DNA of 64,000 nt, from the NCBI GenBank assembly GCA_033063855.1, contig CP093831.1, positions 14,942,001 through 15,006,000 of the forward strand, written 5' to 3'. The position numbers and the translations under genes are program-made. Shown one piece after another: positions 12,161 to 26,900 of this stretch (positions are counted from its first letter, which is position 1; every line of letters starts with the position of its first letter). The notes under the pieces were generated by a model. The model was not told the DNA's origin. It did not search any database and saw only the letters and a list, made by a program, of their open reading frames with translations. Source of the DNA: Smittia aterrima. Its lineage: Eukaryota; Arthropoda; Insecta; Diptera; Chironomidae.

Positions 12161-12489
12161 TCGATCAACGAGCAAAGTAAAGAAAGCGACCAGAACATCT
12201 TGAAATTTCGATTATTTTGTAAACTTCAAAAAAAGAAAATTCGCTTTCTAAACTTAATTTTCAATCCTCTCATTTTTTGTGGAAAATGACATTTTCTGTA
12301 GAGAATGAAAATCATTAATTTTTTTTAAGTTTAAGCTTTATTTTGCGATTGAAAAATAAAATATATTTCTCTAAAATATAATTTGAGAAGAAAAAAATTT
12401 AAATTCATAACTTTTTCACAGAACCGATGTCTTTAATAGGAAGTCGAAGAAAGCCTCAACCTTTTATAGGTAAGATTAAGATAAATATT
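12161..12489. other. Convergent 3' ends, metallothionein-like gene and PSME4
   Basis: Holds AATAAA at 12355-12360 (plus) and AATAAA on the minus strand at 12337-12342, so the transcripts probably overlap at their tails. Otherwise AT-rich with nothing coding. Confidence 0.55.
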
Positions 12490-15400
12490 TTAAGCATAGT
12501 AACTTGGCGGAACAGTTAAATCAGTGAGAACTGCGAGCTGCGTTTCGTTGAACTTTTGTTGATGCATGTCCCATCCGTCATGATGAGTTCGCTTAAAATC
12601 TGCAAGTGTCTTCCGGATTGTCGTCTGTGAGTAGAAAACATTTTATAGAAATCATACAAATGAGGAAAGTTCAAATTACTTACCGGAATTGGCTGCGGAT
12701 CGTTAAGATGGTTCGAGATAATCTCAAAGACGTTGGGGACGAAATCGGGAATATCGTAAGGATAAGCAGTTATAAATGCGCAAAGTCCTAAAACTCCACA
12801 GTGCCGAGTTCTTATCGCATTGGCGTTTTCGGAGTCGCTAGCGTTTGCAGCTTCGATTGCACAGCTTGTTGTTACTCGGTTTGATCGCTTAATGACCTTT
12901 GTGCGACACTTCTTCTTGAAAAGCTCCAGAAGTTTGTCAGTTGCAGGAAGGAACGAGCAGTGAATCAACCCACCGAGTACTTCCGCTGATTTCTCGCGAA
13001 CTTCCAAAACGTTATCTTCAAGTAAGCGCAGAACGATCGAGAGAACCTTGTCGACCCATTCTGAGCGACTCAAAACAATTGCCATGTTATGGAAAACGAT
13101 GACTTGCAAGATATCGATAATCGCAAGTCTTGCAGACCACGATGAGCTATTAGAAACTTCTTCAATCTTTGCTAAACAAGCATCCATGCATCTTGGCAAT
13201 GTAAGAGCTTGAGCAATCATCGAAAGAACTGCTGAACAAGTCTCAGCTAATTCCGTGTCATGTTCACACCTCTCAAGACGGCAGCCAATAGTTAAGAGAT
13301 CAAAGTAGATAATCTCATTACCATTCGAACATCTGTTGATGATTCCAGTGATCCATTGCGATATTGTTTTGAACAAACGAATCGCAGATGCAAATGGTGT
13401 GTTTGTCTCGATTACTAAAACAAAATCATAATTAGTAAATGTTTTTAAATGATAAGAATAATTAACTCACCGTGATTGATGTTTTCTTGATCTTTTAATA
13501 GTTGGAAATCCTTTGCACTTGCTTCAAGCAGATCAGCAATGCGAGGAGAGAAATTTGTCCATTCAGATCCCGGGAATTCCAAATCATTCTCGAAGATGTT
13601 GATGAGAGTGCTCCCGATTCTCTCGCGAACATTTTGAAACGGATGATTCAAATATGGACGAAGATACTCAAGCAAGCGATGAGCGACCGATCCCATTCGC
13701 CAAACATGTTGATTGAAGGCACCTTGCAAACAGTACAGTCGAGAACAATCTGTAAAGCTTTTCTCTTCTTTAATTGGATCTTCCAACAAGATTTCGTGAA
13801 GGAAATGTTGTTTGATTGGATCGATGCCCTCAGCTGCAGTTGCAAAACAAGTTCCCCAAAAGCCATCCGTCTCATTCGTAATGCTACTTAAAGCCATTCG
13901 AATGAATGGTGAAACTTTCATGTACATCTTTGCAGTCCTTTCATAATCCCAATGCTTTGCGCCACGCAAAATTCCAGCGATGATTTCAGCAGCGCAACGA
14001 TGAGAGCTTTCGTTTGTTTTGTTTTCAATCAAAACTTTCATGTGAGATAGGAAATCGTCCACGAAAATATCGCCAAAGATGTCGTGAATTGCTTTTATGA
14101 GCATGAACCGGGAACGATTAAACTTCTCTTTTCCTTTCTTTTCTTCAAGCGACCAGTAGGCAATCAACTTATTAATGTTTGACTTTTGGCTAAAGAAATT
14201 GTACAAATGTCTTTCGTGATCGCTTAGCTCGTTATAGTTTCGATCGAGCTTAGGCTGCTGAGCACTTGGAGCGTAAGTTTCCACAATCGGAGACCATCCA
14301 AAGAATCCGTTAATCTTGTACATGTAACGAGGCTCATCCCAATCAGCCTGACTCTTCGGCAGTTTATTTACGTCATATTGAAGCCATCGGTTGTCATCAC
14401 GAATTCCAGGTTTAATTTTCTCGGTGGGTCGTGGAACTCCAGCAACTTTGAAAGGATCAATTTGAATTTTGACGTGGGTTCTCTTCTGTTGCTTAAAAAC
14501 CGTGTTGACAATCCTTAAAGCTGTTGTTCTTTCGCCAATAGAATCGTGTATCAAGTTATTGATGTAAGATCGAGTGACTTCAGGTGGATAGAACGATGAT
14601 GGATGCATCAAGTCATTGATCATTGTTGCAGCTAACTGATGGTAACGCCAATGCAATGAGTTCTCTTGCGTATGACTCAAGATTGAATCAACAATCCTCA
14701 AATATTTCTCGTGGTTGAACTTGTTCTTCGCGTCAAGTTTAGCTGCTCCAAGTTTCAAGAAATCGGTTGGCAATTCCATTTTGTTTATCATTATTTTCGT
14801 TCCCAATTCTGCTAAATAATCGCTAACTTCGATATTTGTTGCGATTGTTTGGAACTCATTGTTGATTCCATCAGTGATAGCGTCCATCAAACGAAGAATC
14901 GAAAGCTTTTCACTAAGTTGAGTCCGAAGCAAAGTCAACCAAAGCTTCTCTACAATCTCCCAATCGGGTCGAAGGATCAATCTATGACGTCGATTCGTCC
15001 CAATCAAATAGAGGGCTCCCTTGAAAGCTTCATGATTCTCGTTTGGATCCAGCTTGAGATAATTGGCAATATCATCGACAACAGTTCGATAGGCGAACGG
15101 ATAAATGTTGAACAACTTGAACAATTTTGATTGCGCAAGAGATCGAACAGCTGAATAATGGCTCGTGCTGAGTTTGATTATATCCAACATGAGTTGACGA
15201 TGCGTGTTGGTGAACATTGGTGACGAGACCTCATCTCTGAGATCCTGCTGAATAATCACACGAGTTGCGACAACAGCGCGAATGTCTTTTCTGACACGAC
15301 AAAGTTTGAAATCTTGAAATTGTTTAGATAGCTGATAACTTTTGATTTGTGACTCGTGACTTGAGTTGGAATGCATTTTAAAGTGCAACTTTTCATAAAC

Positions 15401-18400
15401 AGCGAGTAACTGCTTCAACGATTTAATGTCATCTTCGCTCTTCTCAAGAATTTTCTCTTGAAGTTTATGCATAACTTTGATGATCGTCATACGAACATTC
15501 GAGCCATCGGGCATTTTGATTTCCAATCCATCAACTCCAAGCGTGAGACAGAATGGCTTTACCGTCGTCACTGTTTCGATTATTTTGATTGGCTCCTCAA
15601 CCCAATTGCTCAAAAAGTTATTGCATTTTAGAATTCCAGTCAACACATGAAGTGACAACAGCATCTCTTCGCGGGAAATTTCTTCTTCATCGCGATTGTA
15701 ACGCTCGAATTTGTTTAAGATCGGTAACAAATAATGATAAATTAATCTTTCACATAAGGCACGTTCTTTCTCGCTTTGCACGAACCAATCGAAAGTATCT
15801 CGGCGTTCCATTTTGCGACCCCAGTGACGGATCGGGAGGAAATCTTTCAATGGCAATTTATAAGCTTCAGGGACGCTGGTGACGTCGTTGGTTTGCATTG
15901 TTGAAAGCGAGACGAGGATGTTTGTCAGCATGTTGCTGCCATGTCGATTTGTTACATTACACTTGCACTTAAGCAATTTATCGATCACAGGAATTATGTC
16001 GTCGATGTATTGCTGAATTTCAATCGGATTTCCACGAACTAAGTGGGTGAGAAGTACGAGATAGTAAAGAAACTCATCGTTTTGTTTCTCAAGTTCGAAA
16101 ACTTCTTCAGTATCATTGAAGTGATCCTCAACAGTTCCGATGAGATAAGGCAGAAGTGTTCGAAGAACTTCCTTTCCATTGACGCGAACGAATACACGAC
16201 ACAATGTGCTCATGGCAGCTCCAGCGACGCGTGGTTCTAGCAAATGGGACTTAATATAGTTCACAAGTTTCTTAGTAGCTTCACTAAGAATGTCTTGTGA
16301 GCATTGCCCAAGAATCGCGTGACTGGCGCTTTGAATGAGCGCTTCAGATATCGATTCAAGCTTCGACTTTAAGTTGTCGGTGTGTGATGTATGTTCCATT
16401 CTCGTAGACTCAACACTGGATGACTCGATTAATACAAAGATCCGATCGAAAAATTGCAAAACGAAATCTTCGAATTGGGCAGTTTGTTCACAGATCATCG
16501 ACTCCTCCTCGGTTAGATCGTCATGATAGAGAGAAGCTTTTGAGCAATCAACGAAAGGTATCAGGATTGACTGCGTCATAATGAATTGAAGAGTGATTGA
16601 AGTTTTACGGAAGTCATTTGAATCAATTCCCGGCAGTACTGCAAACAGCAACGGAATAACTTGGGTCTTTGCGACCTCGCTGCCCCTTCTTCCGCTCACC
16701 ATCACATTAGCAACGCTCGCCAAGCTCTGAAGAGCTGATGTGTATTTGTGCGGCTCAGTTATTGAATCAATTGTTGTAAAGACTCTTTCGAGGATGCCGG
16801 GCAAAATCATCTCTGGTCGTAAATCAGCGAGCGCTTTGAAGATTTTTCCGATATCATTAGCACCAAGTCTCGAGTACATTGCTTGGAACGCAACTGGTTT
16901 GAATATTTCTACAAACTCAGTAATATCTTGTTCACGCAATTTGCAGTCATCAGGAATTTGCTTCTTCCATGGATGTTTCTTGAACCTCTCGCTAATCAAA
17001 CGATCATGAAAATATTTAACGAGCTGTACCAGAAGTTCCGAAATCGTTCGTGTCCATTTTCCACTGTTTGCCGGATGTAAATACGATTCAATCGTTGACA
17101 TAAAGCTTCTTAAGTACTTCATCGCATCGGTTTTTCCTCCAAGGCAGGAAACGATCCATGTTGCTGTGGCGTCAGGGCATTGAGTTTGACTTTTAGCGCT
17201 TTTCATTTGTTTGTAACTGACTGGCAGGTCTAACGATCTTAAAATTCTCGTGAACATTGTTGGAATATGAGGATTCCAATCGATCAATCCAATATTGTTA
17301 GCTGCTGCTGCAGCCATGAGGTTCCAAATATCAACATTCCATGGCGGATAATGATAAGTCTCCCACATTTTAATGAAATCCTCAAGCCACAGCTCATAAG
17401 AGTTGGGATTAAGGAAGAGCGACAACATTTCCATCACCGAGTCTGATTTTCCTATATCCAATGGCTGCAGTTGTGGCAAGAGTTCTTCGAGTACTTCCTT
17501 GCTGGCCGTTTTTGAGAAGTAAGGTGCACAGAGCTGGACGACGAAATGAACATTTTGCTCGAGCGTTCTGAAATGGATCAAGAACAAAAGCTTTTTAATT
17601 AAGTTTGTTGTTTGAATGAATAAAGAAGAATAATGTTATGAATAAATAAGTCACAGTGATTTTAATGAGAATGAAGGACTCATGAATAAAGGTGGACACA
17701 AAAAAATATCCCCATGAAGCACCAGCCATCACATTAGTTTCCCCCAGCTTAAGATTTGATCAATGATTATTTACTGTTCTTCATCATTCGGCAAAAGTTG
17801 ATCAGGAAGTGCGACTCCATAGCTTTGAGCCATCGTCAAGATCCAATGATTTAACGGATTAGACTTTGCCTTAGCATCTTGCGATCGCCTAGTGTCCAAT
17901 GAAGTTTACTTCACAAGTTCAACAAAACAGATGATGACAACATCACGTTCTTACACTTTGTGATGTTACCAACAATAAAAAACTAACGAGTACTTACGGA
18001 AAGAATCTAATTAGGTCGCCTTTCGAGCATCTCTTATCGATGTAGATTTTTGCAAGAGTGTAAAGTGGACGCCATTCGATTTGCAAATCATCCGGTGACA
18101 ACAAAGTTGACTTTCTATAAAAAGAAATCAAAATTAATCTAGAGAAAAGAAAAGTTTTCTCAAAGTAATTACCTGAGCAGCTGCGAAACGCAAATGCAGC
18201 ATTTATTTAATTTAGCAGGATCTACATGCGGGATGGAAATGATTTCCAAAAGAACTTTGATGAAATTAATGTGATCTTCCTTCGAGAACTTGAGTCCATA
18301 TAGTTTGATATAACTAGAAATATAGTTTAGGGTTAATTATAGTCGATTTCGCAAAGTCATTCTCTGTTACCTCATCAGTTTCGATACGAATATTCCAGCG

Positions 18401-18612
18401 CCTGGATTAATTTCCCGCAATGCAATTGTTTTTCCCAATTCTTGTTTGATGTAATTCAGTAGCAATGCAGATTCCTCATCCAGCTTATCTGAAGCGTAGG
18501 GTAGGTAAAAATTATGAAACTGTTCATGTTGCGGTTTGAATCCAAGAGTTTTCGTTCGTTTTGCTTTCCAAGTTTCCTGTTCTTGATGATCAGGTGAGCT
18601 GACGATATCCAT
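12490..18612 (-). CDS. PSME4: Proteasome activator complex subunit 4 (PA200/Blm10)
   Basis: Large HEAT-repeat solenoid that caps the 20S proteasome and promotes ATP- and ubiquitin-independent degradation, notably of acetylated histones; nuclear. Exons: 18612-18371, 18313-18173, 18114-17998, 17567-13471, 13414-12684 and 12624-12490. They sum to 5463 nt, 1820 aa, close to human PA200 (about 1840). Phases agree at every junction. The C-terminus VPPSYYA carries the Tyr-Tyr-Ala tail that docks into the 20S alpha-ring pocket. Segments such as LSPDDLQIEWRPLYTL and LNHPFQNVRERIG match the family. The naive ORF at the 3' end reads through a 59-bp intron and gives a wrong C-terminus. The start is ATG at 18612; upstream in-frame codons lack ATG. 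Head-to-head with the FASTK-family gene. The third intron (17568-17997) contains a possible alternative terminal exon, listed separately. Confidence 0.95.
17771..17888 (-). other. Possible alternative terminal exon in PSME4 intron 3
   Basis: Follows a CACTAG acceptor (17889-17890) and reads a protein-like frame containing NPLNHWILTMAQSYG and ending PNDEEQ-stop. Its phase matches PSME4 exon 3: two carried bases plus 118 nt make exactly 40 codons. If spliced in, it would truncate PA200 to about 205 residues. No AATAAA was found after it on this strand, and I do not recognise the peptide, so it could be a relic of another gene or chance. Confidence 0.3.
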
Positions 18613-19028
18613 TCTGATGTCGATCCAATTCAACTAGCAGCTGGGAAAGAAATAAACGAAAGTGAATAAATTTCGTGATTGAATGTCAAGGATACGATAC
18701 GGAAGACGGAAGAAGATGTAAGAAGTTGGAAGTCGTCGTGATATACTTTTCGACTTATTTTTAGATTGTTCTCCGTCTTTACGTTGATTGTTCAGATTCT
18801 TCGATTAAATAATGATAACACTGTTCTTACTCGCTCAACGATCTCTTTCAGTTAATAGTTCTTTGTTATTTCTTCTTCAGCGATTTTTCTTTCGTGGATT
18901 TTCTAAATTGGCTTTGTCACGAATCAGTCGATTAGTTCAATTTTCGTTTCGTAACGTGTGCAAAATCAAAACAAACTTCTGAACGCATTCAGTGTGTTCA
19001 GTCAGTTTCGTTTAAAAAAGCTGTAAAC
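18613..19028. promoter_or_regulatory. Divergent promoter region, PSME4 / FASTK-family gene
   Basis: 416 bp between opposing start codons. No clear TATA box for either gene. Nothing else specific seen. Confidence 0.4.
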
Positions 19029-20973
19029 ATGCTTCGACTTCAATTTATAAATATATTGAGAAGTGTTACCGCAAAGAGAAGTATAAGTAACGTACCAGTT
19101 GCGTTCAGTCGAGGTAATGTTGCATTTGAAAATTGGAGGAAAATCGTCGTGAGTTCTTTATCTTTATTTTAGATGTTGTGAAATTGCCGGAAAAAACTTT
19201 CCAAGAACAAGACAATCGAATGTTGCAGCAGATTAGATCAACTAGAGATTCAACTGAGCTTTTAAACATGATGATGAGAACAAACAAAACAGAAATTGAG
19301 CCAGAGCAGCTTGCACTTGCTTTAACTCAACTTTTTGATCATCAGAGAGTGGAAAAACAAAAGCCAACACTTCTGATAGATCACGCTGGGTTTGCCAATA
19401 TCTGCAATCTCTTGAAATTCAAAGCTCCAAGAATGGATGACAATGATCTCATTTCATCTCTGAAGACTCTGATATCATTGGAAATCAACTCGGACAGTAA
19501 AGTCATTCATGGAATGCTAAATGTTGTTAAGGATCAGATCAACGATTTCTCGCCAAACAATTTATTGTTCCTTTACTTCCTTCTAACAAAAATGAAAAAG
19601 ACACCGCTCGTTGAAGCACTTCAAATTGCAATTCCAATTGTATTTGAAACAAACATCAGTCTCAAGCTTGATCATGAGAATCCAAAACAGTTGGCAGCTC
19701 TCCTTCGCTACGTTACATCCACGTCGTTCAAAATTTCACCGAAAAGTATGGCAAACATTTTAACTGGTAAGTAAATTTATCTTTTTTCTCTTGAATCGAA
19801 AATAAATTATTTCATTTTTGGGTCTTAGGTCTTACGTTGCACGGCAATACTTTAGAACTGAATGAAGCAAAATCGGTGATATGGTCACTCACTAATCTGG
19901 ACGATTTAGACCCGGTATGTGAAAGGCTTTTCAACAACTGCATTAGTGTCGTGAATAAAAATTTCCTAGAGCTTAACTTTGAGGACCTTGAAACAATTCA
20001 ATCGAAAATGATCGCGAAATCTCGATCACGTAATAGTATTGTCTACAATGAAGAATTTCTCGAAAATTGTGCAAAGTATGTGATTGCTAAGGACTTGGGA
20101 TTCGCTTCAGCAAGCTTCATTCTAAAGAGGTTCAACAGAATTCGCTTTGTCAACATTGATCTTCTCAACTACATGGACCATACAATCGTCAAAAATCATT
20201 CTCAACTTTCGAGCTGCACCATTTCTCAATTACTTTCATTCGCTGATGGATTTGCCAACGCGACCCACAAGTCAGAGAATTGGGAGATAATGAAGTCGTT
20301 GATTCACGAGAATCCCTTGATCAACAGCGATTATATCAAACTTCCTTGGTTAAGAATTGCTCTTGATTTAGTGGCGCTGGATATTCGTTCCGATATTTTG
20401 ATATCAAGAATATTCTGCACTGATTTTCTGGACAGATATTTAAAGAGCGAGAAAATTGGATTCTTAGACTATTCGCACTTGCTTTTGCTCTGGCAAGCAG
20501 TAACGCTTTTTATGCCCGAATACAATGGACCACCAATGGATCAACGATTTATTAACGATGCATTTGTCGCTACCGAGATGACGCCAAACGAGACACACTT
20601 AAATATTTTATCACATACTTTCGGGGGTCGTGAGTTTATTCAAACAAATGTTACTTCAGACCTTGGACACTGCCTCGACTTCGTTATCTCCTTCGACAAC
20701 AACGAGAATCCAATAGCAATGCCGTGTAAAGTGCGAAAGTACGACGACTTACCAAAGAGTCAAGTGAAATCCGTCGCTGTCTTCTTTTGGGGAGCAAGCT
20801 TTTATGCTTTCAACTATCCACAAAGACTTCGAGGCATTTTCGATCTTAAACGAAGAACAATTGAAGCTCTTGGCATTAGAGCTGTGTTCATTTCAACAGA
20901 AATGTGGAAAGAGATGCCTGAAGTTGAGAGGCAGACGTACCTCGAGAGAGAGATTCGTTATTGTCTTAAGTAG
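19029..20973 (+). CDS. FASTK-family mitochondrial RNA protein with RAP domain
   Basis: Exons 19029-19113, 19173-19766 and 19829-20973 (introns 59 and 62 bp) give 607 aa. The N-terminus (MLRLQFINILRSVTAKR) is basic and lacks acids, as expected of a mitochondrial presequence. The middle is helical-repeat-like, with SLTNLDDLDP and similar units typical of FAST domains. The last 60 residues look like a RAP domain: VAVFFWGASFYAF, then RGIFDLKRRTIEALGIRAVF. FASTK/FASTKD proteins process and stabilise mitochondrial transcripts. Which member this is cannot be decided by eye. The naive ORF start near 19133 lies in intron 1; the true first exon is upstream. AATAAA at 21035-21040. Confidence 0.82.
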
Positions 20974-23900
20974 TTAACGTGAAAGAAACTTTGTTAGTTA
21001 TCCTAAGGCAGGAACGCTTAAAGTTTTCTAATGAAATAAAGATCACAATTAGACTTTTAATGAAAAATTATTGATTTAAAGTTTTTCAGGAAACTTCTAG
21101 TGAACAATCTCGAAAATTTTTGATATCAATTTTCCTAAAAGTCTCTTAAGGAACAAAGTGTTTGATTTTCGATAAACGAGTAACTCCTTCAATAGAACTC
21201 AATTCGATTGTGAACTCAAGAAGCTCCTTCCTTTTATATCTCTTCCAAGTGTCTAAGGCTCAACTAACCGTGCTTGATTGTATCTCAGAACTTTCTCGAT
21301 AAATGGCTCGAGGCGAGAAATGAAAACAAAAATGCTATTTCCTTGATAATCAGAATCGTAGCTTCCTTCCGAGCGTCTACTGATTGAGATAAAATAAAGA
21401 AGAAAATTAAAAGCAGCGAAAGAAATTCTTTTCGTGTTCCGAATCAACAGCAAACGCCAATAAAAGCGATTCGATGCTATCTTCCTTTTGCGACTCGATA
21501 AAAATTCAATAAAAGGAATTTTTGTGTCCCTCCACTCAAAGGAAAAACATTTTCCTCATTATTTCCAAGCGAAAATAAAATAAAAATCTCACCGCCAAGA
21601 ATGGAAATCGTTTGACCGAGCAATTATGTTCGCTTCTTGAAGTGTTTTCATGCCTCTTCACTCGCTGGGGGGTGCGGGAATAATGACGGCGCTTCTATTC
21701 ATCGATATATTTAGTGGGTGATTAATAATGAACGAGAAATATTTTTATGGGCAAAGGAATGGAAGGAAGAAAGAAAACGAACAATGAACACGAGAGGTGA
21801 AGTAATGTTAACAGTGACGAAGCGAAAAGATTGAGAGCTTTCTGCGGAAGTGAACGCCAAGATCGATTATTCACCAGTCACTTTGCCATGAATTAATCAA
21901 TTAACGAGAGAAGTTGACTTTATCTTGACTTCAACACGTACAGGGATTATTTCGGTGAAATGTGATTGATTGACACGATAAGGAACAAGAATCATTATAA
22001 TTGCAAAGCTTTTCCTGCTTTCTTATCTGATTAAATGGAACTTCGAAGCTTCTGCTTTGTCCCAAGATTGTTTATAAGAAACTTCTTAAGTTTTTCATTA
22101 CCAAAAAGGATCCCGAGAAGTTGTTTTCGCTACGACACAAAAAGCTTATCAAAGTGAAATTCTCAATGGTTTCTTTTTCGCCTTTGGAAGAGGACTCCGC
22201 GTTCCTTTGTAGTTTTATTTGCATTAGCACATCTTGAAGGGAAATTTTTTCTCATTACAACCTTCTTAATAATGACTTTGTTTTGTTGATTCCGAATTTC
22301 AATTTGAGAATAATTGTTTTGTATGTTTCAAGAATCCTTTTTCTTCTGTTTACTTCTTTGGCAATTCAATTATATTTTAATTAACGACGTTTCTCTTGTG
22401 GAAATGAAAGACGAACTTCTGATTCACTCAATGGAATTGCCGCTTTTCAAGAGACTATCGAAGTGAAGGGATAGAAATCAAAGACAATAAAAAGAAGAAA
22501 TTAAACTTTTGTTTGCTCCGCTATCTGTCTCATGCCAACTATCCGATAGGACGAGAATCTTTTTTGTTTGTCCTTTCCCTATCCTCCAAGATAATTATAA
22601 TTGAAATGTATCGATTTTCTTTTGCTATTCGAAGAGTCTGTAACCGTGAGGATGATAATTGACTGCAGAATAAAAAGAAAATCTCTTGTTGGAGTAGCAA
22701 AATAATCGCAATCAATAGAAAAACGCTTAAGGCTCTCAGTACAAAGCTTTTCGTTTTCTATCAGTAACGTCAATTAAAGAGATAACATCGATTGTTTAGA
22801 CTTTAAGTTAGCATCTCTTCCGTGAATAAATTGCCATGCTACAGCAATTCAAAATCCTTCCAGTTCATTCCTTTTACTGTCACTTCAACAATAAAACCAA
22901 TGACACTCATTCAAGCTATTCATATTTGCGAGATTAAAAGAAAGTTGCAGTCGACAGCACCGTCTTACAAATAAACGTTTGATTGAAACAAGAAAACTAA
23001 TTAAAAGGAAGTTTTTTTTTCTTAAAATTTTCTCTTTTATTTTGATTTCTCAGTTCGTTGATCAATAAAAGAAACTTCAATTTAGTTTCAAGAGGAAACC
23101 GAAGCGAAGGGAATTAATCCGAAATCCAACAAGTGTCGTTTTCACAATTCAAAGTCGACTTGAATCTTTAATTCAATGGGATTTACGATTTAGTATCCGA
23201 TTCGACTTTTAGTTCTGGGATGATGAATCGATTTTGTTCAAATTAAGGAACTGACACCTTTTGTTACTTTGATAGAAATTTCGCTTCCTCATTAAGAACT
23301 CTAGCACTTTTAATCAATTTTGTCTTTGACTCCTTGCCTTTGGCGACGCTATTAAGAGTTCGATAAAAAAAAATGTTTTCTGAGAAATCAATTTTTAAAA
23401 CGAACAAATTGAATTTGTGACTTCTCCTTCCATAATGAAAGTTCTTTTGCTCGTCTCCTTTGAGCTGTTCATGCCTGGTCCCTGAAGGAAAATTCAATTA
23501 TCAAGTTTTATTGCTTTTAAAAGGTGAAACAATTTTATCGAAATTCTCCTCTGTCTTCGAGACAAAGATACGAGCGACGACTCCCTCTTACAACAAGAAA
23601 GCCATAACCTTGTCCCTGCCCCGAACATTGAAATCAATTAATAAATAACAGAATTTCGAAATTGCCGTTTGTTGATGCGAGGGTGGAATCAATTACTCGC
23701 AAATGGACTTTTTTTTATTGAGTCAACTATTGAACGGTCATTTTTTACAAAATGTTTTCACTTTTCCTCCCATCAACCGAGCAAAGAACAAACAAAATTA
23801 CAACAACGAGTGCTAGGGAGAGAGTAATCTCAGCACAAATCCTGTAAAAAAGATTTATTTAACATCAGAATTGAATTAGAAGCTGTGACTAAACTCGACA

Positions 23901-26900
23901 GTTTATTTGTAGGAAGTTAATGCTCTTCGCATCGAATTTACGTCGTTCATTCGTCTCCTCGGCTTTCATTGTTTTCCATCGGTTTGATGATCTAATGCAA
24001 AACGGGTTCAGAATAAAAGATGAGCGAACGATAACAGAGCTCGATTGAATGTGTTAATGTCGTGAAGTTGAAAATTTGTTAAATTGTGTGATGAAAATTT
24101 TCTCAAGAAAAACTTCTTTCACTTTAAATTAAAATGTAAGTCATCTAGTTTAACTTTATCTATGACCTGATTCAAATTCTGTAGGCGCGAGCACAACAAA
24201 CATCTACGAAGATTAAGCGATTACAGATAAAGAGACAACTTCCATTAACATACATTTTAAAGAAAGCCGGATTTTCAATTTACACATTTTCCTCTCTCTC
24301 GCCCTCTCGCCTTTCGTTCTTCTTCAATCTCCTTCTCGTAATATTGTTTTTCTTTTTGGCAAAGATTTGAGAATCTTTTCCGATGGTAAGCCTGCTAAGT
24401 CCGTTTTTACATTTTCGTGGATTTCGATTTGGCTTTGCTGCATTCTTTCTCTCACTCTCCCTCAGGCGCTAAAAGGAAAAACTTTTTGATGATCGAAATA
24501 AAATATTTTTGTGCAAATATTAAATTAAATGAAAATTATGCAAAACATGAAAGCGATGACACTTTGAATTCGACAGTAATTTATATTTCGTTTTTGAATA
24601 AATAAGTTTTTGAGATGCGATCGATATTCAATATCCTCAGACAAAGCAGAAAATATTTGCATTTTGTTGATGAAAATTTTCATTTCAAATCGAGCTAAAG
24701 GACGCAAAAAAAATCCTCTTGAAACTTCAATAATGATTCCGATTTCAGTTAGGAGCTTTGCTTGGACTTTTGATGTTTGTCTTCATGAAAAGTTTATGAT
24801 AAAATTTAATATTCTCTTGTCAATCCGACAATGAGTGAGTCTGACTCTGATTTTCAGACAGTCCGAATCTTTTGAGAAAGAAAATGTCAATAGATGTCGA
24901 AATCATCGTTGATGAAGGACAAACCTCTCGGCTTCTGAGTCTCCTCTGCTTTTGAAAGTTATTCGAAAAAAAAAATCTGATAGGAAGTCTCATTAAGCTT
25001 TACAAGCTTTCCATCTGTTTATTGAACTTTTAAATAATATTGAACGCTGTAATGCACACAAACGCTTCCACAAATTATAACTGACACTGCGATCAAATTG
25101 CAAATTGAATTTGTAAAAATTTAACTCAAATATTTCGAAACCACAATTATTCGTCTGTCATCAATATTCGTTCATTAAAGACAAAGTCAACATGTCATTC
25201 AATCAAGAAGTTGATGAAAAATGTTAATTAAAATGTTCATTCATCTCATTTCTCTTTGGATATTTAGTTTTCCAAATGAACTGAGGAAGACCCAAGCCAC
25301 GCGGCTGTAGGTTAAAGATTCATTAGTTTTCTCTTATGCGACTTTTATTAGTTTGACAAGTTCGTTCGTTTGCAAACGAATCGTTCAAATGCAATTGAAA
25401 TTTTCATGAAATGAAAATTCTGTGATGTCAAAATTCATTTAAAAGTTTCATCAAACATTAATGCGCAGCTTTTGAACGGAAAATTCCTCGCTCGACTGAA
25501 CAATCCAAACATTATGCAACGGATTAAACTCTCGGTTCGTGAATAATCCGCTAGAAATTGAAATAATAATTAAAAGATTTATCAACTGTTTTCGGTCGCC
25601 GCTTAATTGTAAACGAATTTTGACGCGTAGAACATTCGTTCGCTTGGATTTGAGTTTTATTCCGGGGGCTTTTGGTCGACAATCGCAAAAAGCATTGACG
25701 CTTTGTTGTGCAAAAAGCGGATTAGTTTTTTCTCTACTCATTTATTTGATTCATAATTCATTCCCTTTTTTGTCAGTGATTCGAGAGAGAGAAATCTCGA
25801 ATTAAGTCACATTCGTTCGCACGGAAATGGTTTTTCAATTTCTCCCTCTCTGGCAATCAGAAAATGCATTTTGGCAGTCGAAACAACAAAAAAGCAACAA
25901 AGAGCGCTTATCGGTTTATGAAATACTTGCGTTCAATGATTTATTTCTGTCTGATTCATGCATTTATGCAATGAAACTGCAGCTTTTTGCATTTCATGTA
26001 ATAAAACCCGGCTGATAATAGAAATGGTTATAATTGCATAATTTAAGAATTTATTTTAATCCTTCAAACTAAAACAAGATCGTAAAATATTTGTAGGGCA
26101 CTCAGTTAAAATTTTGATTGCTTATGGTAAAAGCTTTTATTGAAAATCGTTACGTAAACCGTCAAGAACTGAATTGAACGAAGGAAAGACGATGAAGATT
26201 GTTTGAATTATTTCGCGTGCTGAAGTTTTAAAATAGAAGAAGGTGGATTACTCGAAATTTTCTGAGGATTTGTTAAAATATTTACTTTGAGAACTTCGAG
26301 AATTACGTTGAGCTACAGATTTTATTTCAATAAGTAAAATAACAGGTTTCAAAATTGTTTTGAAAATAATAAGAACTTTGCACTTCGAATGAGAAAACTA
26401 AAATAAATGCAATCTCGCAGAAAACTCTAATACTCGTACAAGGAATTTGAAATTGCTCTGCTCAAGGACATCAAACTCAAACTCCTCAACGATATCGAAT
26501 TTATTTTAATATTCAGGTCAAGTCATGAAACAAATGGAGTCGTTCCCTTCTCGTGATCTTTCGAGTGTCAAATGAAAAACTTCCTTCTCATTCGACTCGA
26601 TGACTCAGCTCCTCTCGGTGCTTTACGAGTCAATCTTAACTCACCTTGACATTTCTACGATATTAGTCAACAGTGACACATCAGAAACGACGACCGTAAA
26701 ATTTTTAAGTGAAAAAGAATCGAGGAAAAAAAGTGAAAAGTCATTTTCCATGATCGTAATGATTTTATTGGCGTAAACCAATTTCATGGGATTACCCAAA
26801 ATAATCTCCTATCTCTGACGTCAATTCTTTTCTTCAACGTATTTTTATTTTATTGGTGCAAACGTTAGCTGAAAAAAAAAACAAATAAAATTATTTTGGA

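Noticed and set aside
11973..12203. 76-codon ORF rich in Ala and Leu
   Set aside because: Out-of-frame reading of metallothionein-like exon 3; the alternative frame gives regular Cys codons with matching splice phase.
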